Shown piece by piece: positions 43,658 through 55,771 of a stretch of 64,000 bases of DNA. The notes below the pieces were generated by a model. The model was not told where the DNA came from. It worked only from the letters and a program-made list of their open reading frames with translations, and did not search any database. The position numbers and the translations under genes were made by a program. Location: positions 124,001 through 188,000 of the forward strand of contig MU385893.1 in the NCBI GenBank assembly GCA_022497145.1, in the 5' to 3' direction. Source of the stretch: Rostrohypoxylon terebratum (taxonomy: Eukaryota > Ascomycota > Sordariomycetes > Xylariales > Hypoxylaceae). Every line of letters starts with the position of its first letter. Position 1 is the first letter of the stretch.

Positions 43658-46600
43658 ATTCCCAGGCTGGTTTATTGTCCTGTTACACCGCGAAATATCC
43701 GGGGTAGAAGTTGTAGCATGTTGAGTGAATAAGCGATATCCACATCCCCGATGGTTCTTCCATCTAGTCACGGGGCCACAAGTCGGGCAAGTATTAAGAC
43801 ATTGCAGTAAACGTCAAGCTGTCGAAGTACAAGTACATATTGATTGTTAGACGATCTGCGTGCTACCGACTAGGTGTCTCGCAGCGCAAATGTTATGCCA
43901 GATCTTGGCTATAGAGATATCAACCAACAATAATAGGGGTTTGGAAGAAAGGCTACCGAGCGTGGGCGGAGGATCACCATTTCCTTTCGAAGTATGGCTG
44001 TATGGATGGAGTTTATAGCTCCGTCGTCCGTCGTGGGGGAATGTGGATTGAACCGTACAAGAGACCGAATTGTTCCTGCAACTTGCGTTATGATCAACGG
44101 CGGAGAGGACACTTTATCAATCTTGTGATGGCCTTCTTATTAGGGTGAGAAGAACCTGACCGATCGACGATGCTATTACTTTGTTGCTGATGTTGGATCA
44201 GAGATCGACCCGTCCTCAACCCACCGAGTCGGTCCTAGTTAGTACACCCCCTCCCTGTTTCACGTTCAGGCTCTTGGTGGTGTTGCTGGCCAGTCAGAGG
44301 GCGTCTGCACAGCCGCGGCGCTATTGCTTACGGGGGGTGTACGGGGGTTGCTGTAGATCTTTTTAAGTCTTTTAGGTGTTCAGCCGCCTACCATGCGGGC
44401 GCAAAACACATGCCAAAGAGCCCATTCTGGCATTGCGTCCACTAACTTGCTGACGGCTAGCCTGGTCGGCGGTTGACAAGTTGTCAAATCCAATAGCAGG
44501 TACTACAGCTGCGAAGCGGTGCCTGAGGCTCCGTCTCTGATTGATGGATGCCACCGGATTTTGAGCGAGGTGTGAATGCATTTGCGTCTGCCCGATTTGC
44601 ATGGTGGCTTTTCGTTGAGCTAATAGTACGACGTTGAGATAAGCCAACTGATTTTATGTACACACCAACATTCTCGGCGACAAGACCGAGAGTAGCGTCT
44701 CCGCGTCTCCTACAGCACTGCATACCGTTAAGTACTCGGTGATATCGTGGGGACCTCCAACCTGTCAACACAACTGGAAGGTCGGTGTAGCACAAGTACT
44801 CACAATTTCTCAACGTAAAAGGGTAGGTCAAGTCTAAGGCTACCTGTGACCTTGACCTTGATGTGGTCCAAATCGTCCTACGTTCGATGCTGGAGCGATC
44901 GAGTGGTAATGAGGTAAAGCTCGCACCAATCGCGAATTCGGAAGAGTACCAGACTTATGGTAGCATTCTGTGCGTAAGGACCAACATCACACTTGTCCTC
45001 TGTCAGAAGCTTATTTTTTTTTTCTTGCAAACGCTGGATGGTGCCTCTTTTGGGGCGGTTCCAGGTTCGACTCTGTAAGGTCAGATCGAGGCTGGTCTAA
45101 TAATAATAATTCCAATAGTAACTTCTTAGCCGAATCCACCACATGCTTAGGTAGGTATGCTTATCTTGACGAACTGGCACGTTGCCTATTCGTGGTTTAA
45201 ATCTCTTCCCGTGCTGGTTGCAAAAGAAAGAAGAGGAACTGCAAGTCTGCAACAATATTCGGGAGAGCACACAAGGCACATTTCACGGCGGCTGGATACG
45301 TACATAATACAGAACTGTGAGGTTTGTCAATACTAACCTAACCAATCATAAGAGTTGGTCGGCAATTGAGCCATCTATTAGGCACATTGCGACGGGCTTA
45401 GGCTTGGAGGATTCCTCCATAGAAATTCGATGAGCTGCCGACGCCAAGGCATTTTAATCACTACCGGGACATAGGGCCCTGGCAGACCTGGGGATCTCTG
45501 GAAAAGCGGCACATTTCGAACTGCAACTTTCTCTAGTGTACACCATCAGGCGTACTTGATGTCGTATGTGGAAAAAAGAAATAAGCTTCGCGGATATTGA
45601 GTCATGAAGCCGGGGCTCTTCTAGAAGCTCTAGAAGTTTTTTTTTCTTTACAAAGCAGTAACATACTATGTAGTAGACGATAGATTTCGCGACGGCACGC
45701 TCTAGGCCAGAAACACACGAGAATTACATGACTAGCATGGAACGGTTCATTCGTCAGCCCGTCCCTGCCCGTCCTATGTATCGTCATCCTTGTAATCTTG
45801 GAATTCGTGGGCGCTGAGATTGTGGACTGGTTGACGGAATTGACCCCCTGATCTGCGGCCGTGCCACCTCGATGGCGAATAAGAAATTGGCATTTCATCT
45901 TTCATTTCTTAATTTTCTAAAATCGGGTCTACAAGCGGGCTACCTTGTAGGATCCCGCAGTATCGGAGATAGGACCGTCTCAATCGAGAAAGTAACACTT
46001 CTCCAGTTCGAGTGTAACGCCTGTGTGAGTTATCGTGACGTCCGCGATTGAAAATGTTGACAAACCCTCTCGTCGACGATACCGGGAGTGTAATGTTTAT
46101 AAGTTGATAGGTAAGAAGCGTTTCTGACTTAAGACAAAACTATCGTCGGTAGTAGAATAGAGCAAATGATTTAAGAAAATACCTCTAGCTATTAATAAAA
46201 AAAGGATGGTCAAGTGAATCTGGCCGAACTAGAGGACGCGGCGCGAGACATTCGAAACGAAGGACCCACAGCTTACGAATGCTTTCCCCTAACGGTGGTT
46301 AAGGGGGGGCGAGCGGGCTGGTGGGTTGGAAGCTGTACATACACTACATAGTACTAGTAGAGTAGTAGAGACAAACGACGTAATGATCTTCAGCACGGCA
46401 AGCCCATCTAGGGATACCCGACAGGGCTAGTTCAAGATCGAAATTGATTAAGTGCCAGAGTCTGCAGACTATTATTAAAGTGTTAAAGTGCTTTAATAGT
46501 GCTTCACTACAAGTTTGGGGGAAAGATAAGGATTTAATATACTACATACTATGTATGTATTGTTTGAGGTCTGGAATTGAGAATGTCATCTAATCCATCG

Positions 46601-46813
46601 AATCTAGAAAGGAGACTTCGTGATACTTACTTAGGTGCATATTAGTATGTGATGAGAAGAAGCTTTTAAGCCTTTTCATCCATTCTTTTTTAAGCTCGTA
46701 TCTAATAGTAATAAACCTTCCAACTCTTGTAGACTCGTCTAATGTTCTATTAAAAAAACTCGGAAGAAATAAGGTACGCGTAACCTTCTTTCTCAACTAG
46801 TTTTAGACAACCT

Positions 46814-46814
<1 letters not shown>

Positions 46815-46842
<28 letters not shown>
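46815..46842. repeat. Four tandem heptamers CCCGCAT
   Basis: Four perfect head-to-tail copies of CCCGCAT within the gene-free stretch. Confidence 0.9.
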
Positions 46843-46844
<2 letters not shown>

Positions 46845-48032
46845 GAGAGCAAACATGTGGTAGCGAGGGACGGCTACAGTCTATTACTACTCACACACAA
46901 GTCTGTAGGTAACATGACAGCATGAGTAACAGGATTGTAGCGTGCTTAATCAGTATTATTATGGATGTACAGTACTAGCCTTACACACGCACGGTACGGT
47001 GGTTGCGGCAACTTGTCATATTACCTAGTGACGTATATTTGTTGCTTTTCTCATATTTTATGTCAGCCAGTTATGCTGATGCTTCTAAATCGAGAAACTA
47101 GTTCATAGAGTTCATAAGTCTTCCCTTCGTGTTGGAATCTAGGACGATCGTACAGGCAACCCATGGCCCATGGCGCAAAGATCGCCACAGGTACCGCCAG
47201 CCACGCTCATAGTTCGTACATACTACATACTACATAGTATGTATGATCGGGGAACCGTACAATCCTACCAGGGAAAAGATGACGATGACGGCATTTTTCT
47301 CAAATCAGCCTGAGCAATCCACCCCTCCACTCTGGCAGTCTGGTTACTCTACTCGGGTCGTCTGGTCAGTCGCCTCGCACATACTTGGTCGGTTTTTGCT
47401 GTCATCCTGAGTGAGGAATCTGTCAGTCTTTTGTAAGCCTCTCTCATTGCTCACTGCTCAGAGCTCCCAATGAATCCAATGTAGATACAATACATAGTAT
47501 GAACAGACAGTAAGGGTACGGTATTACTATCCGCCAAAATTGCAGCCAATGCCGTCCGATCTGGATATGCACACACCTGCGCACAGCGTACGAATAGTAC
47601 CTCCAATATGGACGCCTTGAACGCCTATGCTGTAGTTTCCAAGGGACATCCTTCAACTCCCGCATGATCCAGAAATCAAGAACTCGAACAATGTCCGCTG
47701 TCCCAAGCCACTATTCGATCATCGATCTCGTTACCCAGTACAATGTTATGCAGAACTTCCCGTATTTATGTATTTACAGTAAATAGTCGATATCTACCTA
47801 TCGGCAGCTAATACGACGTTTTTTTTCCCAAGTCGGCTTTGTACTATTGTTCGGTATTGACATTACTTAGTACTTGTTATTTAGCCACAGCACAGAGCAA
47901 TTGACTGACTCGCGGGTGGAAAGGACTGGATCGACATGGTGCATCCAATATAGTACAACCTGTACAGCCTGTATCGAAAAGCACTGAAGCCACCCCCGAC
48001 CGAGAACCTGTAGCAACCTTGAGTTATTAGTA

Positions 48033-48056
48033 CTAGAGGTCTAGAGGTCTAAAGGT
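48033..48056. repeat. Three tandem octamers CTAGAGGT/CTAAAGGT
   Basis: Two exact CTAGAGGT units and one with a single change, followed by CTAATAA. Confidence 0.85.
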
Positions 48057-48372
48057 CTAATAATATGACCCAACCACAACCACAACCACTGTTGATCACA
48101 TAGAGCCATAGCGTCGTTTGGTCTGCTCCTATACTATTACAACTTGTGTGTATCAAACCAATTAACCATGATAACAATGATACCATTGAATAACTCACTT
48201 ATATAATGATACAACAACCCAATGAAGGAAGTAGCCCGCCGACTAAACCTGTCTTATACCTAGTAGCATTGTTGATTGCGTAAGTAATAAGCTAGAGATT
48301 AGACATTGTAGTAGTTAGCTTTAGTCTGAACAATGAAAAAAAAAAGATGAATTTAGCGACTACTAGTACACG

Positions 48373-48392
48373 AAAAAAAAAAAAAAAAAAAA
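48373..48392. repeat. 20-base poly-A run
   Basis: An uninterrupted A run in intergenic DNA, preceded closely by a nine-base A run near 48337. No retroposed gene body was recognised upstream of it. Confidence 0.8.
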
Positions 48393-49139
48393 GACAATTC
48401 GAGTCATTGGAACGCATTGCCACTACCTAGTAGGCACTTTAGATTTGCATAGTCTCGGCTGTCTCTTTACTCTTCTTGGAAGTTCATAACCTGGTTAGTC
48501 CTTAGCTTGTCCCGCTCTCTCTTCCTTATTTTCTGTTCCTGGCCTTTTAAAGGCCGTTCTCTCCTTGTCATCGCAGTTTCCGGTTTGCCCCCTCCAGGGT
48601 TATACCGCGAAGAGAAAGTACCGCATACTACTACTACTCTGCGCACGCATACGCAGTATACTGTACCCCAGCGACTACTAAGTATGTACCTACACTAGTC
48701 ATGTAGATACATAGTACCTGCCCTAGCAGTTTAATCGTGCCCGCCTGTATGTGCACAGTGGATGTACGTAGTAGTGGACGTAGTGGATTTGTGCAGTGGG
48801 TTCAGTGGGTATTGATTCTTGAATGTACCCCCTTGTCCGGCCACGGATCTAATTCCAATCCCTGCACACCCAATTTATCAAACCCCTAATCGCGCTCGCG
48901 CCCGTTACATTGTGACCATTTAGCACTCGCGTACCTGCTACATGCGCTGCAGTATTCCCTCCTATGTAACTAGGTAGCTTCCGCTTGTAGTACGGAAGCG
49001 ATACCCCTGTCAACCTTTCCAAGGTTGTCTGGCTTGTCTGGCGTTGTTTCTCTTCCAAGCCTTCCCAAGCTTTCTAAGCGTTCAGGTTCTCTCTGACCTT
49101 TGATGTACGGTACATAGTACCTAACTGTACCATCCATCC

Positions 49140-49400
49140 CTTCCCTTGATTGATCTCTCCTTTTTTTTTCCTTTTTACTGTCGAATTCCTCCTTCCTCGT
49201 CCTTCGCTTTGTTTTTGACTCTTTCTTCCTTCATCACTGGAAAAACAATCTCAAACCACTTCACCTTCTTTGCTCCGTCATCTCGACAAACCCCCTACAC
49301 GTTAGAGGGTGCGGAGCCTTTCGCCTTCTTTTCAGTTTTCGTCCCAACTTTTCCTCCCTTTTTGTGTGAGGCGTCATTCGTTACCAAATTACGTCGAGGT
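49140..49400 (+). promoter_or_regulatory. Pyrimidine-rich promoter/leader of the glycosyltransferase gene
   Basis: Long C/T tracts on the plus strand (for example TCTCCTTTTTTTTTCC and TTTCTTCCTTCATC) start about 490 bases before the ATG. Such tracts mark transcription start zones of many fungal genes. Confidence 0.45.
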
Positions 49401-49473
49401 TGTTCAGATAGTCAGCAATCTGGTTCCTTATAGGAACAGTGGAACTGACATAGATTGTCAGCCGTCGCGCCGC

Positions 49474-49521
49474 ATGCCAAGACAACAGACACGGAATTCG
49501 TTGATAACCGTCATTAAGTAG
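49474..49521 (+). promoter_or_regulatory. Upstream ORF in the glycosyltransferase leader
   Basis: A 15-codon frame (MPRQQTRNSLITVIK then TAG) ends 106 bases before the main ATG at 49628, inside the presumed leader. It is terminated before the main start, so reinitiation control is possible. Confidence 0.35.
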
Positions 49522-49627
49522 AGCTTGACGATTGAGGTACAATTTTTTGGATAAGCACCACAACCAACCAACCGCCTATAGCGAACCACTCTCTGGTTTC
49601 CCTCCTGGCAGACAAGTCATAGAGGGA

Positions 49628-51286
49628 ATGACGATGGGAGCAAAAATGGCCTCATCGCATCAGAGGTTCTTTAGTATGCGGAATCCCTTCTCGAGATGCG
49701 TCCTGTTCGCCGTCGCGTTGCTGCTGCTGTTAGCTGTAACGTGGAAGTCCGATCGTATAGAAGACGTTGGGTCTAGGATAGTGAAGGCCGCGTCCACCCA
49801 CAACAATAAGGCCGGTGTGCCGCAACAACCCCTCGGCGATGCTCCCCAGGCGACCGACAAGGACATCGCCCCGGTGTCGAACCACGTGATGGATTGTAGT
49901 GTCAATTCTACACACATGGGTGATCTGAAGGCCAAGTATGAGCTTGGGGATACCTTCCAATATCTGAAGCGATATGTCAAGATCAACCGCCAGCCCATTG
50001 CGCGAAAGTCGATCACCAAGCTCGCCCAGCAATTCCTCCCTAGTTCTAGTGCTTTCACCACGGTTGATTTGCAGCATCCGAGCACCTACGGAAACGAACA
50101 GTGCATTGAGCCTCTCCAGGTTCCAGTAACCGAGTCGCCCTACCCAGCTACCGGTAACCTCTCCGACTTCATGTTCGGCGTTTCAACCACATTCAAACGA
50201 TTTAGCTCAGATAAGACCAGCCCAGTCAATGAATGGACGTATTGGTTGACTGACGGCAAGGGAAATTCCAATGGTGGCAAATTGATTCTTTTGCTGCTAG
50301 ATGCGACCGAGGACCAGATCTTACATGCCAGAACAATTCTTCACCACGCCGGAATTGATGTCGATGTTTACCACTCGGATTCATCCATGGAAATGGCCGT
50401 TCGCTACCTCACTCTCATCCCCACTTTGTATAACCATCCGGAACGCGTCAACAAGAAGTGGCTCGTATCGTGCGATGACGACACCTTCTTCCCCAGTGTT
50501 CATGCCTTGACCAAGAAGTTTGAGGCCTACGATCCTAGTGAGATGCTCTACATTGGTACTTTGTCCGAAGACGTCAACAATGTCGATCGTCACGGATCCC
50601 AGGCTTTCGGTGGTGCCGGTGTCTTCCTATCGGTACCATTGGCGGCTCAGATCGCAAAGGATTACGAAACTTGTAAGACTGACGAGAAGATTCACGAATC
50701 CAACTCCGGTTGGGGTCCTCAAGGAGATATTCTTCTCCGTAAGTGTATTTATGAAAACACGGACGTGCGTCTATCTATCCTTCGCGGTCTTTACCAGCTT
50801 GACCTCTACGGAGACCCGTCTGGTTTCTACGAGTCCGGCGTCAAGCCTATTTCTCTCCACCACTTCAAGGGTGGCGGGTGGCACTCGGCTCTTCCCTGGG
50901 AGTACACCAAGATCGCCCATATTTGTGGCGAAGACTGCACTCTTCAGCGATTCCAGACATCCGACAACTATATCATCTCGACTGGATTTAGCGTTGCTCA
51001 TTATCCTCTGGGCATCAACTTTAACCTTGCTCAGATGGAACGTACGTTCGCTGCTGCACCGCAAGACAAGGGATGGAACTTGGATTACGTCTTCGATCCG
51101 CAACGACCTAGTCTTCTGAAGACCGGTCGCAAGATTAGCTGGGATCTCCAGGAAGCTCAAGTGAACGAGGACAATACGGTCAGCCATATCTACGTACGAA
51201 AGGCTAATGACTGGAGATGGGTTGACCGAAACGGCGAGCCAATGATGCAGCTCGACGGTATTATGGAGCTTGTTTGGATCCCGTAA
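49628..51286 (+). CDS. Type II membrane glycosyltransferase, Fringe/GT31-like
   Basis: Single exon of 552 residues from the ATG at 49628 (other ATGs follow at 49634 and 49649). A short basic cytosolic tail precedes one membrane helix (about residues 19-39, CVLFAVALLLLLAVTW), the topology of Golgi glycosyltransferases. The lumenal part has the nucleotide-sugar metal-binding motif DDD at 283-285 (WLVSCDDDTFFP), followed by GGAGVFLSVPLA and GWGPQGDILLRKC, as in the Fringe/DUF604 group of GT31. Residues 430-552 carry ISLHHFKGGGWH and other Trp-rich blocks. The sugar transferred is unknown; the family adds single sugars to glycoproteins. The leader contains a short upstream frame. The start could be any of the three near ATGs; the first is chosen. 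Confidence 0.88.
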   Translation: MTMGAKMASSHQRFFSMRNPFSRCVLFAVALLLLLAVTWKSDRIEDVGSRIVKAASTHNNKAGVPQQPLGDAPQATDKDIAPVSNHVMDCSVNSTHMGDLKAKYELGDTFQYLKRYVKINRQPIARKSITKLAQQFLPSSSAFTTVDLQHPSTYGNEQCIEPLQVPVTESPYPATGNLSDFMFGVSTTFKRFSSDKTSPVNEWTYWLTDGKGNSNGGKLILLLLDATEDQILHARTILHHAGIDVDVYHSDSSMEMAVRYLTLIPTLYNHPERVNKKWLVSCDDDTFFPSVHALTKKFEAYDPSEMLYIGTLSEDVNNVDRHGSQAFGGAGVFLSVPLAAQIAKDYETCKTDEKIHESNSGWGPQGDILLRKCIYENTDVRLSILRGLYQLDLYGDPSGFYESGVKPISLHHFKGGGWHSALPWEYTKIAHICGEDCTLQRFQTSDNYIISTGFSVAHYPLGINFNLAQMERTFAAAPQDKGWNLDYVFDPQRPSLLKTGRKISWDLQEAQVNEDNTVSHIYVRKANDWRWVDRNGEPMMQLDGIMELVWIP

Positions 51287-52970
51287 GGAGACAACGTGAT
51301 CGTGTTTGACATGACATAACGAGATTAGATGACGGAATAGGAAATGGGAGATGTTTCATTCATCTACTCGACTTGGAGAGGACTGGATTGGACGCCAAAA
51401 CTCCTTTGCAGATGCCATTAAGTCGACACTTTATCTATCTGGCCTTCTCGAATTCCCGAATATCGATCAAGTTGACCTAACGTGATGACTTGAATGTTTT
51501 GCATGACGGTTGCGTTCTTGGGATCGGATTGATCGTTTTGCATTCTCGCACTACTGTCGGTCATGGAACATTGAATGCCTTCTTGCACTATTCGAGCCCG
51601 ACTTGGCGTTGGACAAATGTTTGTCTTTGTTAGCTTAGCTGGGGTTCAGATTGTACATTTTACTAGCGCTGGTTACCGCACCCGACCCGTCGAAAGATGC
51701 CGATAATGCATAATACTCTCAACGCAGTCGATCCTTTTTTTTCCTTTCCAGTCATCACGTACGGCCCCCTTGATTAGTTTCTCCGCCAGAAAAATCATAT
51801 ACCTACTCCATACCCCATACCCCATATGACGAAACATTCCGAACTCAGCGTCAGTAGCGATCCGGATGATCGTCCACAGCATTTACACATGGCATTTTAT
51901 TTCATCTCAGTATACAGCCTGAGGATATCCAGCCCGGTTTTCGGGAGCTACATTCTATTCACCGGACCCATTTTTGTATCATAGATTTATTGACCAGGAT
52001 AGTGGAGTTTGCGCGCATTAGATGTCTAGCGGGAACACACGAATATGGTGTTCAATTGAAAAAAAAAGAAGTCAAGGTTGGCAATCTTGGTGGATCTTTT
52101 TCTCGGGGGGTTATGGTGGTGGTTACAAAGCGCCGTACTGGAGGACGTCGCCGACTCGGAATCGAAGTGCTCGAGACGAAGTAGGCGAATGAGCCGCTTA
52201 CGGCTGTACATATTTAGATAGGCCAAAAAAAACATGACCAAAAGATGATGAGTCTTACGTTAATGGCGACTATGTAGTTTGAACGATGTTGTGATGCAGA
52301 TAATATTGAATTGAGTTTAATGTCAAGAAAGATTCTGTATGATTCCAAGGATCTGTTTCTAACCTCTAAATCTTCCTGGCGAGAGTGGCGAGAGGAATGC
52401 ATGATTTCTCAGAACCTCGTATATAAACTCTGATCGAAATAGTATACATAGTACAATTCTCAAGGTGAATACGAAACAGAACTGAAGAGAGCCTGTGAGG
52501 TTTCCGTCGACGATAGGTGAACATAAGACTTAAGTTGCTGCAACCTGTAACCTAAAAAAAAAAAAAAAAGTTCAGGCACGCAGAGTCGCAGACAGTGGAT
52601 TTTTATTAGGTATTGTACACGCGACAGTGGGAAAGAGCTGCCCCGCACTCCGCACCCCACCAAGCAAAGGGCCCAAAATAAGTCGAGTTTCTCGTGTTGA
52701 CTGACAGGATGAAGTCATCTTGTCTTCCAACTTTAAAGTACTAGGTACATCCCCCCCGGAAGAACCTCAACTCTAAAGTTTCGAGATGAACGGGATGACG
52801 GCAACTGTGTCCTAACCTGAACTCTCTTTTTTTAACTGTTGCATATCTACTACTTGTAAGTCTTGGCATACATTTGCATTCCTGCAAGCTTCTGTTGTTT
52901 CTACCCGAACCCAAACCCGAATCCGAATCCTTGCTTCCGCCGCAGAGATCGATACATACGTTCGCCCGAC
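51287..52970. other. Intergenic, 1.7 kb
   Basis: 3' region of the glycosyltransferase gene and promoter of palA. Contains a TACATAGTA copy at 52445-52453, an A run near 52554-52569, and CCCAAACCCGAATCCGAATCC-type repeats just before the palA start (about 52910-52930). No gene seen. Confidence 0.5.
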
Positions 52971-55771
52971 ATGCAAACCAATATTCTCGCGGTCCCTTTC
53001 CGCAAGGGGACCCAGCTCTCCCTGTCGACAGCTATTCGACAATACATATCTACCAAATACGATCAACATCCGGACATGTTTCGGCAAGACCTGGACGTCA
53101 TCGATGCATTGAGGCGCGACGCTGTGAACGTGCGCGAACCACATCCCAGCGGTGTCGCAAGATTGCAGGCCTACGCCGGACAGCTGGTCTGGATTGGCGG
53201 CAAGTTTCCGATAGACGTATGTTTCCACTCAATAGATTAATAGATTTTCTTACTATCTGTGAGAATCACACCAAGCCTTGACCACTCTTTGCTTACAAAG
53301 ACCTGCCATTAGATCGGCGCGGACTTCACATGGTATCCTGCCTTAGGTTACAATACAGAACGACCTATAGTACATAATAACCTCAAATTCGAACTCGCCA
53401 ACATCCTCTACAACATCGCCGCGTTGTACTCCCAGTTAGCCATAGCCAGCAACAGGTCTAGCACAGATGGACTTAAAACGGCAGCGAGCTACTTCAGCCA
53501 GTCGGCGGGTGTCTTGACGCACTTGAAGAACACGGTTATACCTGAATTACGAACTACACCACCAGAAGACATGGACGAACACACATTAGACTCGTTAATA
53601 AAGCTACAGCTAGCTCAAGCTCAAGAATGTTTCTGGCAGAAGGCCGTTATGGACGGTTATAAGGACGCATCGATTGCGAAGTTATCTGCCAAGGTGTCAG
53701 ATCTTTACAACGAAGCGGGAGAGGCGGCAATGAAATCAGAAGCCATAAGTAGTAGTTGGATTCACCATATGAGCGCGAAACACCACCACTTTGCTGCTGC
53801 TGCTCAATACCGCGCCGCCTGCGATTGCCTAGAAAAGCGAAAATACGGAGAAGAGGTAGCCAGACTACGAGATGCTGTTGCTTGTGTTACGGAAGGACTT
53901 AAGGAGAGTCGCGGGGGTTATCTGCACAAAGTTGTAGTGGAAGACTTGAACGGACTCAAGAGGAGGGTAGAGGAAGATCTCAAGCGAGCGGAAAGAGACA
54001 ATGACGTAATATACCTAAGTATTACCCCCCTTGCCCCCTTGCCCCCTTGCATTATCACGACGAAGGTAGGCCTCTGGACTAACAACCTTCCACAGAACCG
54101 GTACCACCAAAGTCGGAACTGAAGATATTAGATCGAGCCACTATGGCAATTGCACGAGTACCACCGCAGGTATCAACACCCTTGGACTATCTGAGTGAGA
54201 AGGGGGAATTTGGGCCTCCCCTCTTCACAAAACTTGTTCCATACTCTGTTCACATTGCTGTCTCCATCTATGAAGAACGAAGAGATCGCCTTGTCAACCA
54301 AAACATCATCGAAAGACTCGAAACCTTGAATGAGAGGATCCATGAAATTTTGTCATCGCTCAACCTACCTGGCTCACTCCAGGCTTTCGAAAAGCCGCTC
54401 GGACTACCAGGAACATTGGTTCAACATGCCGAGGAAATTCGCCAAGCAGACGCCTTGAACCGTTTGCAAAGGAGCTTTGCGGACATCGACAAGTTGCGTG
54501 CTTCTGATTTGGCCGTCTTTGAGGAAGGCCGAAATCTACTTCAAACGGAAGAGGAAGAAGATATGCAACTGCGAAGAAAATATGGCACAGATCGGTGGGC
54601 GCGACCCGAAAGTCGTTCCGAGCCTGATCAAGGTATAAAACTCTGGAACCAAGTGAAAGATGCCGAAGGATGGTTCGCAAACAGCGAAAGCAGCGATGCG
54701 GTTGTGCGCGACAAGTTTCATAGCATTGAACCTACATTGGCAATCCTCAATGGACCGGACCGTGGCATTCTAGACTTTGTACCCTCATCACGTCGGACGG
54801 AAATTCCAGAAACCCTCAAACCTGCGATTGGTCGTTTACGTACGGCGTATAACAACATAACTCGTCTTGAGGGTCGTCGTCGTAGAAAGGCCGAAGCTCT
54901 TCATGAGAAAGCCCGCAGTGACGACATCAAGTCCGACATCCTAGCCGAAGCAGCACGGCTTGAGCGCACTCAAGCAGTAGCAACCGCTATTGTGCCAGCG
55001 CACTTCGAGGAATTTTTCGAAAAACGCCTAGACTCGCGATACGAGCCTGACCTTGAGCTTGTACAAGCAGAGGGTAATGAGCAGGAGAAACTTGTCACGG
55101 AACTGATCAGGGTGAACCGCGAATTTGAGAGCCAGAAGAAAATGGTCGGCGATAAGGGCAACAGGGAGAGAGAACAGGCTCTCCAAAAACTGGAGAATGC
55201 ATATTACAAGTACAAGGAACTGGTTAGCAACGCAGAGGCCGGACGCAAATTCTACAACGACCTCAGCCGTATAGTAGGCGGTTTTCGAGACGGCGCACGG
55301 AATTTCGTGGCTGACAGGAGACGTGAGGTGCGCATGCTCGAGGATGAATTGAATATGCCGCCGTTGAGCAACTTGAGTCTAGGAGCACAGCAGAGCCATA
55401 TGCAACAACCAGTGCCGTCGGCTAGTTCCTCCACTTACGGCTTAGATGACGGCACGAGCTTTCAGGCTCAGCGACAGCAGCAGCTGCAAAATCCTTTCAT
55501 GTCACCACCCACCCAACCGAGACAACCGGTCCAAAGCCCCCCCGAGGCGCGCATCCAGTCATGGGCACCGGCCGGAGAGACGGTGGCTCCGCAACCACAG
55601 CCGCCGAGGGCGAACCCTATGCAAGGCGTTTGGAACCCGGGCGCTGGTATCAAATTTGCCAGCACGCCACCTGTTTCGGATGTCGGGCAGGCGGGAGGAA
55701 GTAGTACCCAGCAGGACAAGAGAGCGGTCGGCGGGACCTGGGATCGGAATAGCGCGATACGGTTCGGTTAG
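52971..55771 (+). CDS. palA: PalA/Rim20, BRO1-domain pH-signalling protein
   Basis: Three exons, 52971-53216, 53313-54018 and 54096-55771, give 875 residues, the usual PalA length. The BRO1 domain fills about residues 1-385 (starts NILAVPFRKGTQLSL; contains IGADFTWYPALG across the first splice, NNLKFELANILYNIAALYSQLA, and SSWIHHMSAKHHHFAAAAQYR). A helical V-domain follows (about 420-720). A Pro/Gln-rich tail has the C-terminal block GVWNPGAGIKF and ends IRFG. PalA binds YPxL motifs in the transcription factor PacC and ESCRT-III Vps32, bringing PacC to the protease PalB on endosomal or plasma membranes under alkaline pH. The second donor (CTAA|GTATTA) was chosen because it alone keeps the KPVPPKSELKILDR block in frame; that intron holds a CCCCCTTG triplet repeat. 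Confidence 0.96.

Larger units (their letters stand above)
41502..49627. other. 8.1-kb gene-free stretch
   Basis: The longest interval without a supported gene. Open frames are short (under about 120 codons) and show no domain, signal peptide or conserved block. No long terminal repeats, terminal inverted repeats or transposase/reverse-transcriptase blocks were recognised by eye, though strongly decayed copies could be missed. The right half is full of TACATAGTA and related palindromes, CTAC/GTAG runs, tandem octamers (48033-48056), heptamers (46815-46842) and a 20-base A run (48373-48392). The right end carries the long pyrimidine-rich leader of the glycosyltransferase gene. Confidence 0.6.

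Noticed and set aside
43459..43707. 82-codon plus-strand frame in the gene-free stretch
   Set aside because: Short, interrupted by an A/T run encoding FFF, no homology recognised.
44372..44831. Two overlapping minus-strand frames (91 and 115 codons)
   Set aside because: Neither shows a domain or signal peptide; frames overlap each other and look random.
45030..45085. GGTTCGACTC resembling a tRNA B box
   Set aside because: No A box at the right distance and no acceptor-stem pairing; not a tRNA gene.
50520..51119. 199-codon plus-strand frame inside the glycosyltransferase gene
   Set aside because: Different frame of the same DNA; Ser/Thr-rich composition typical of a shadow frame. The main frame has DDD and the other family blocks.
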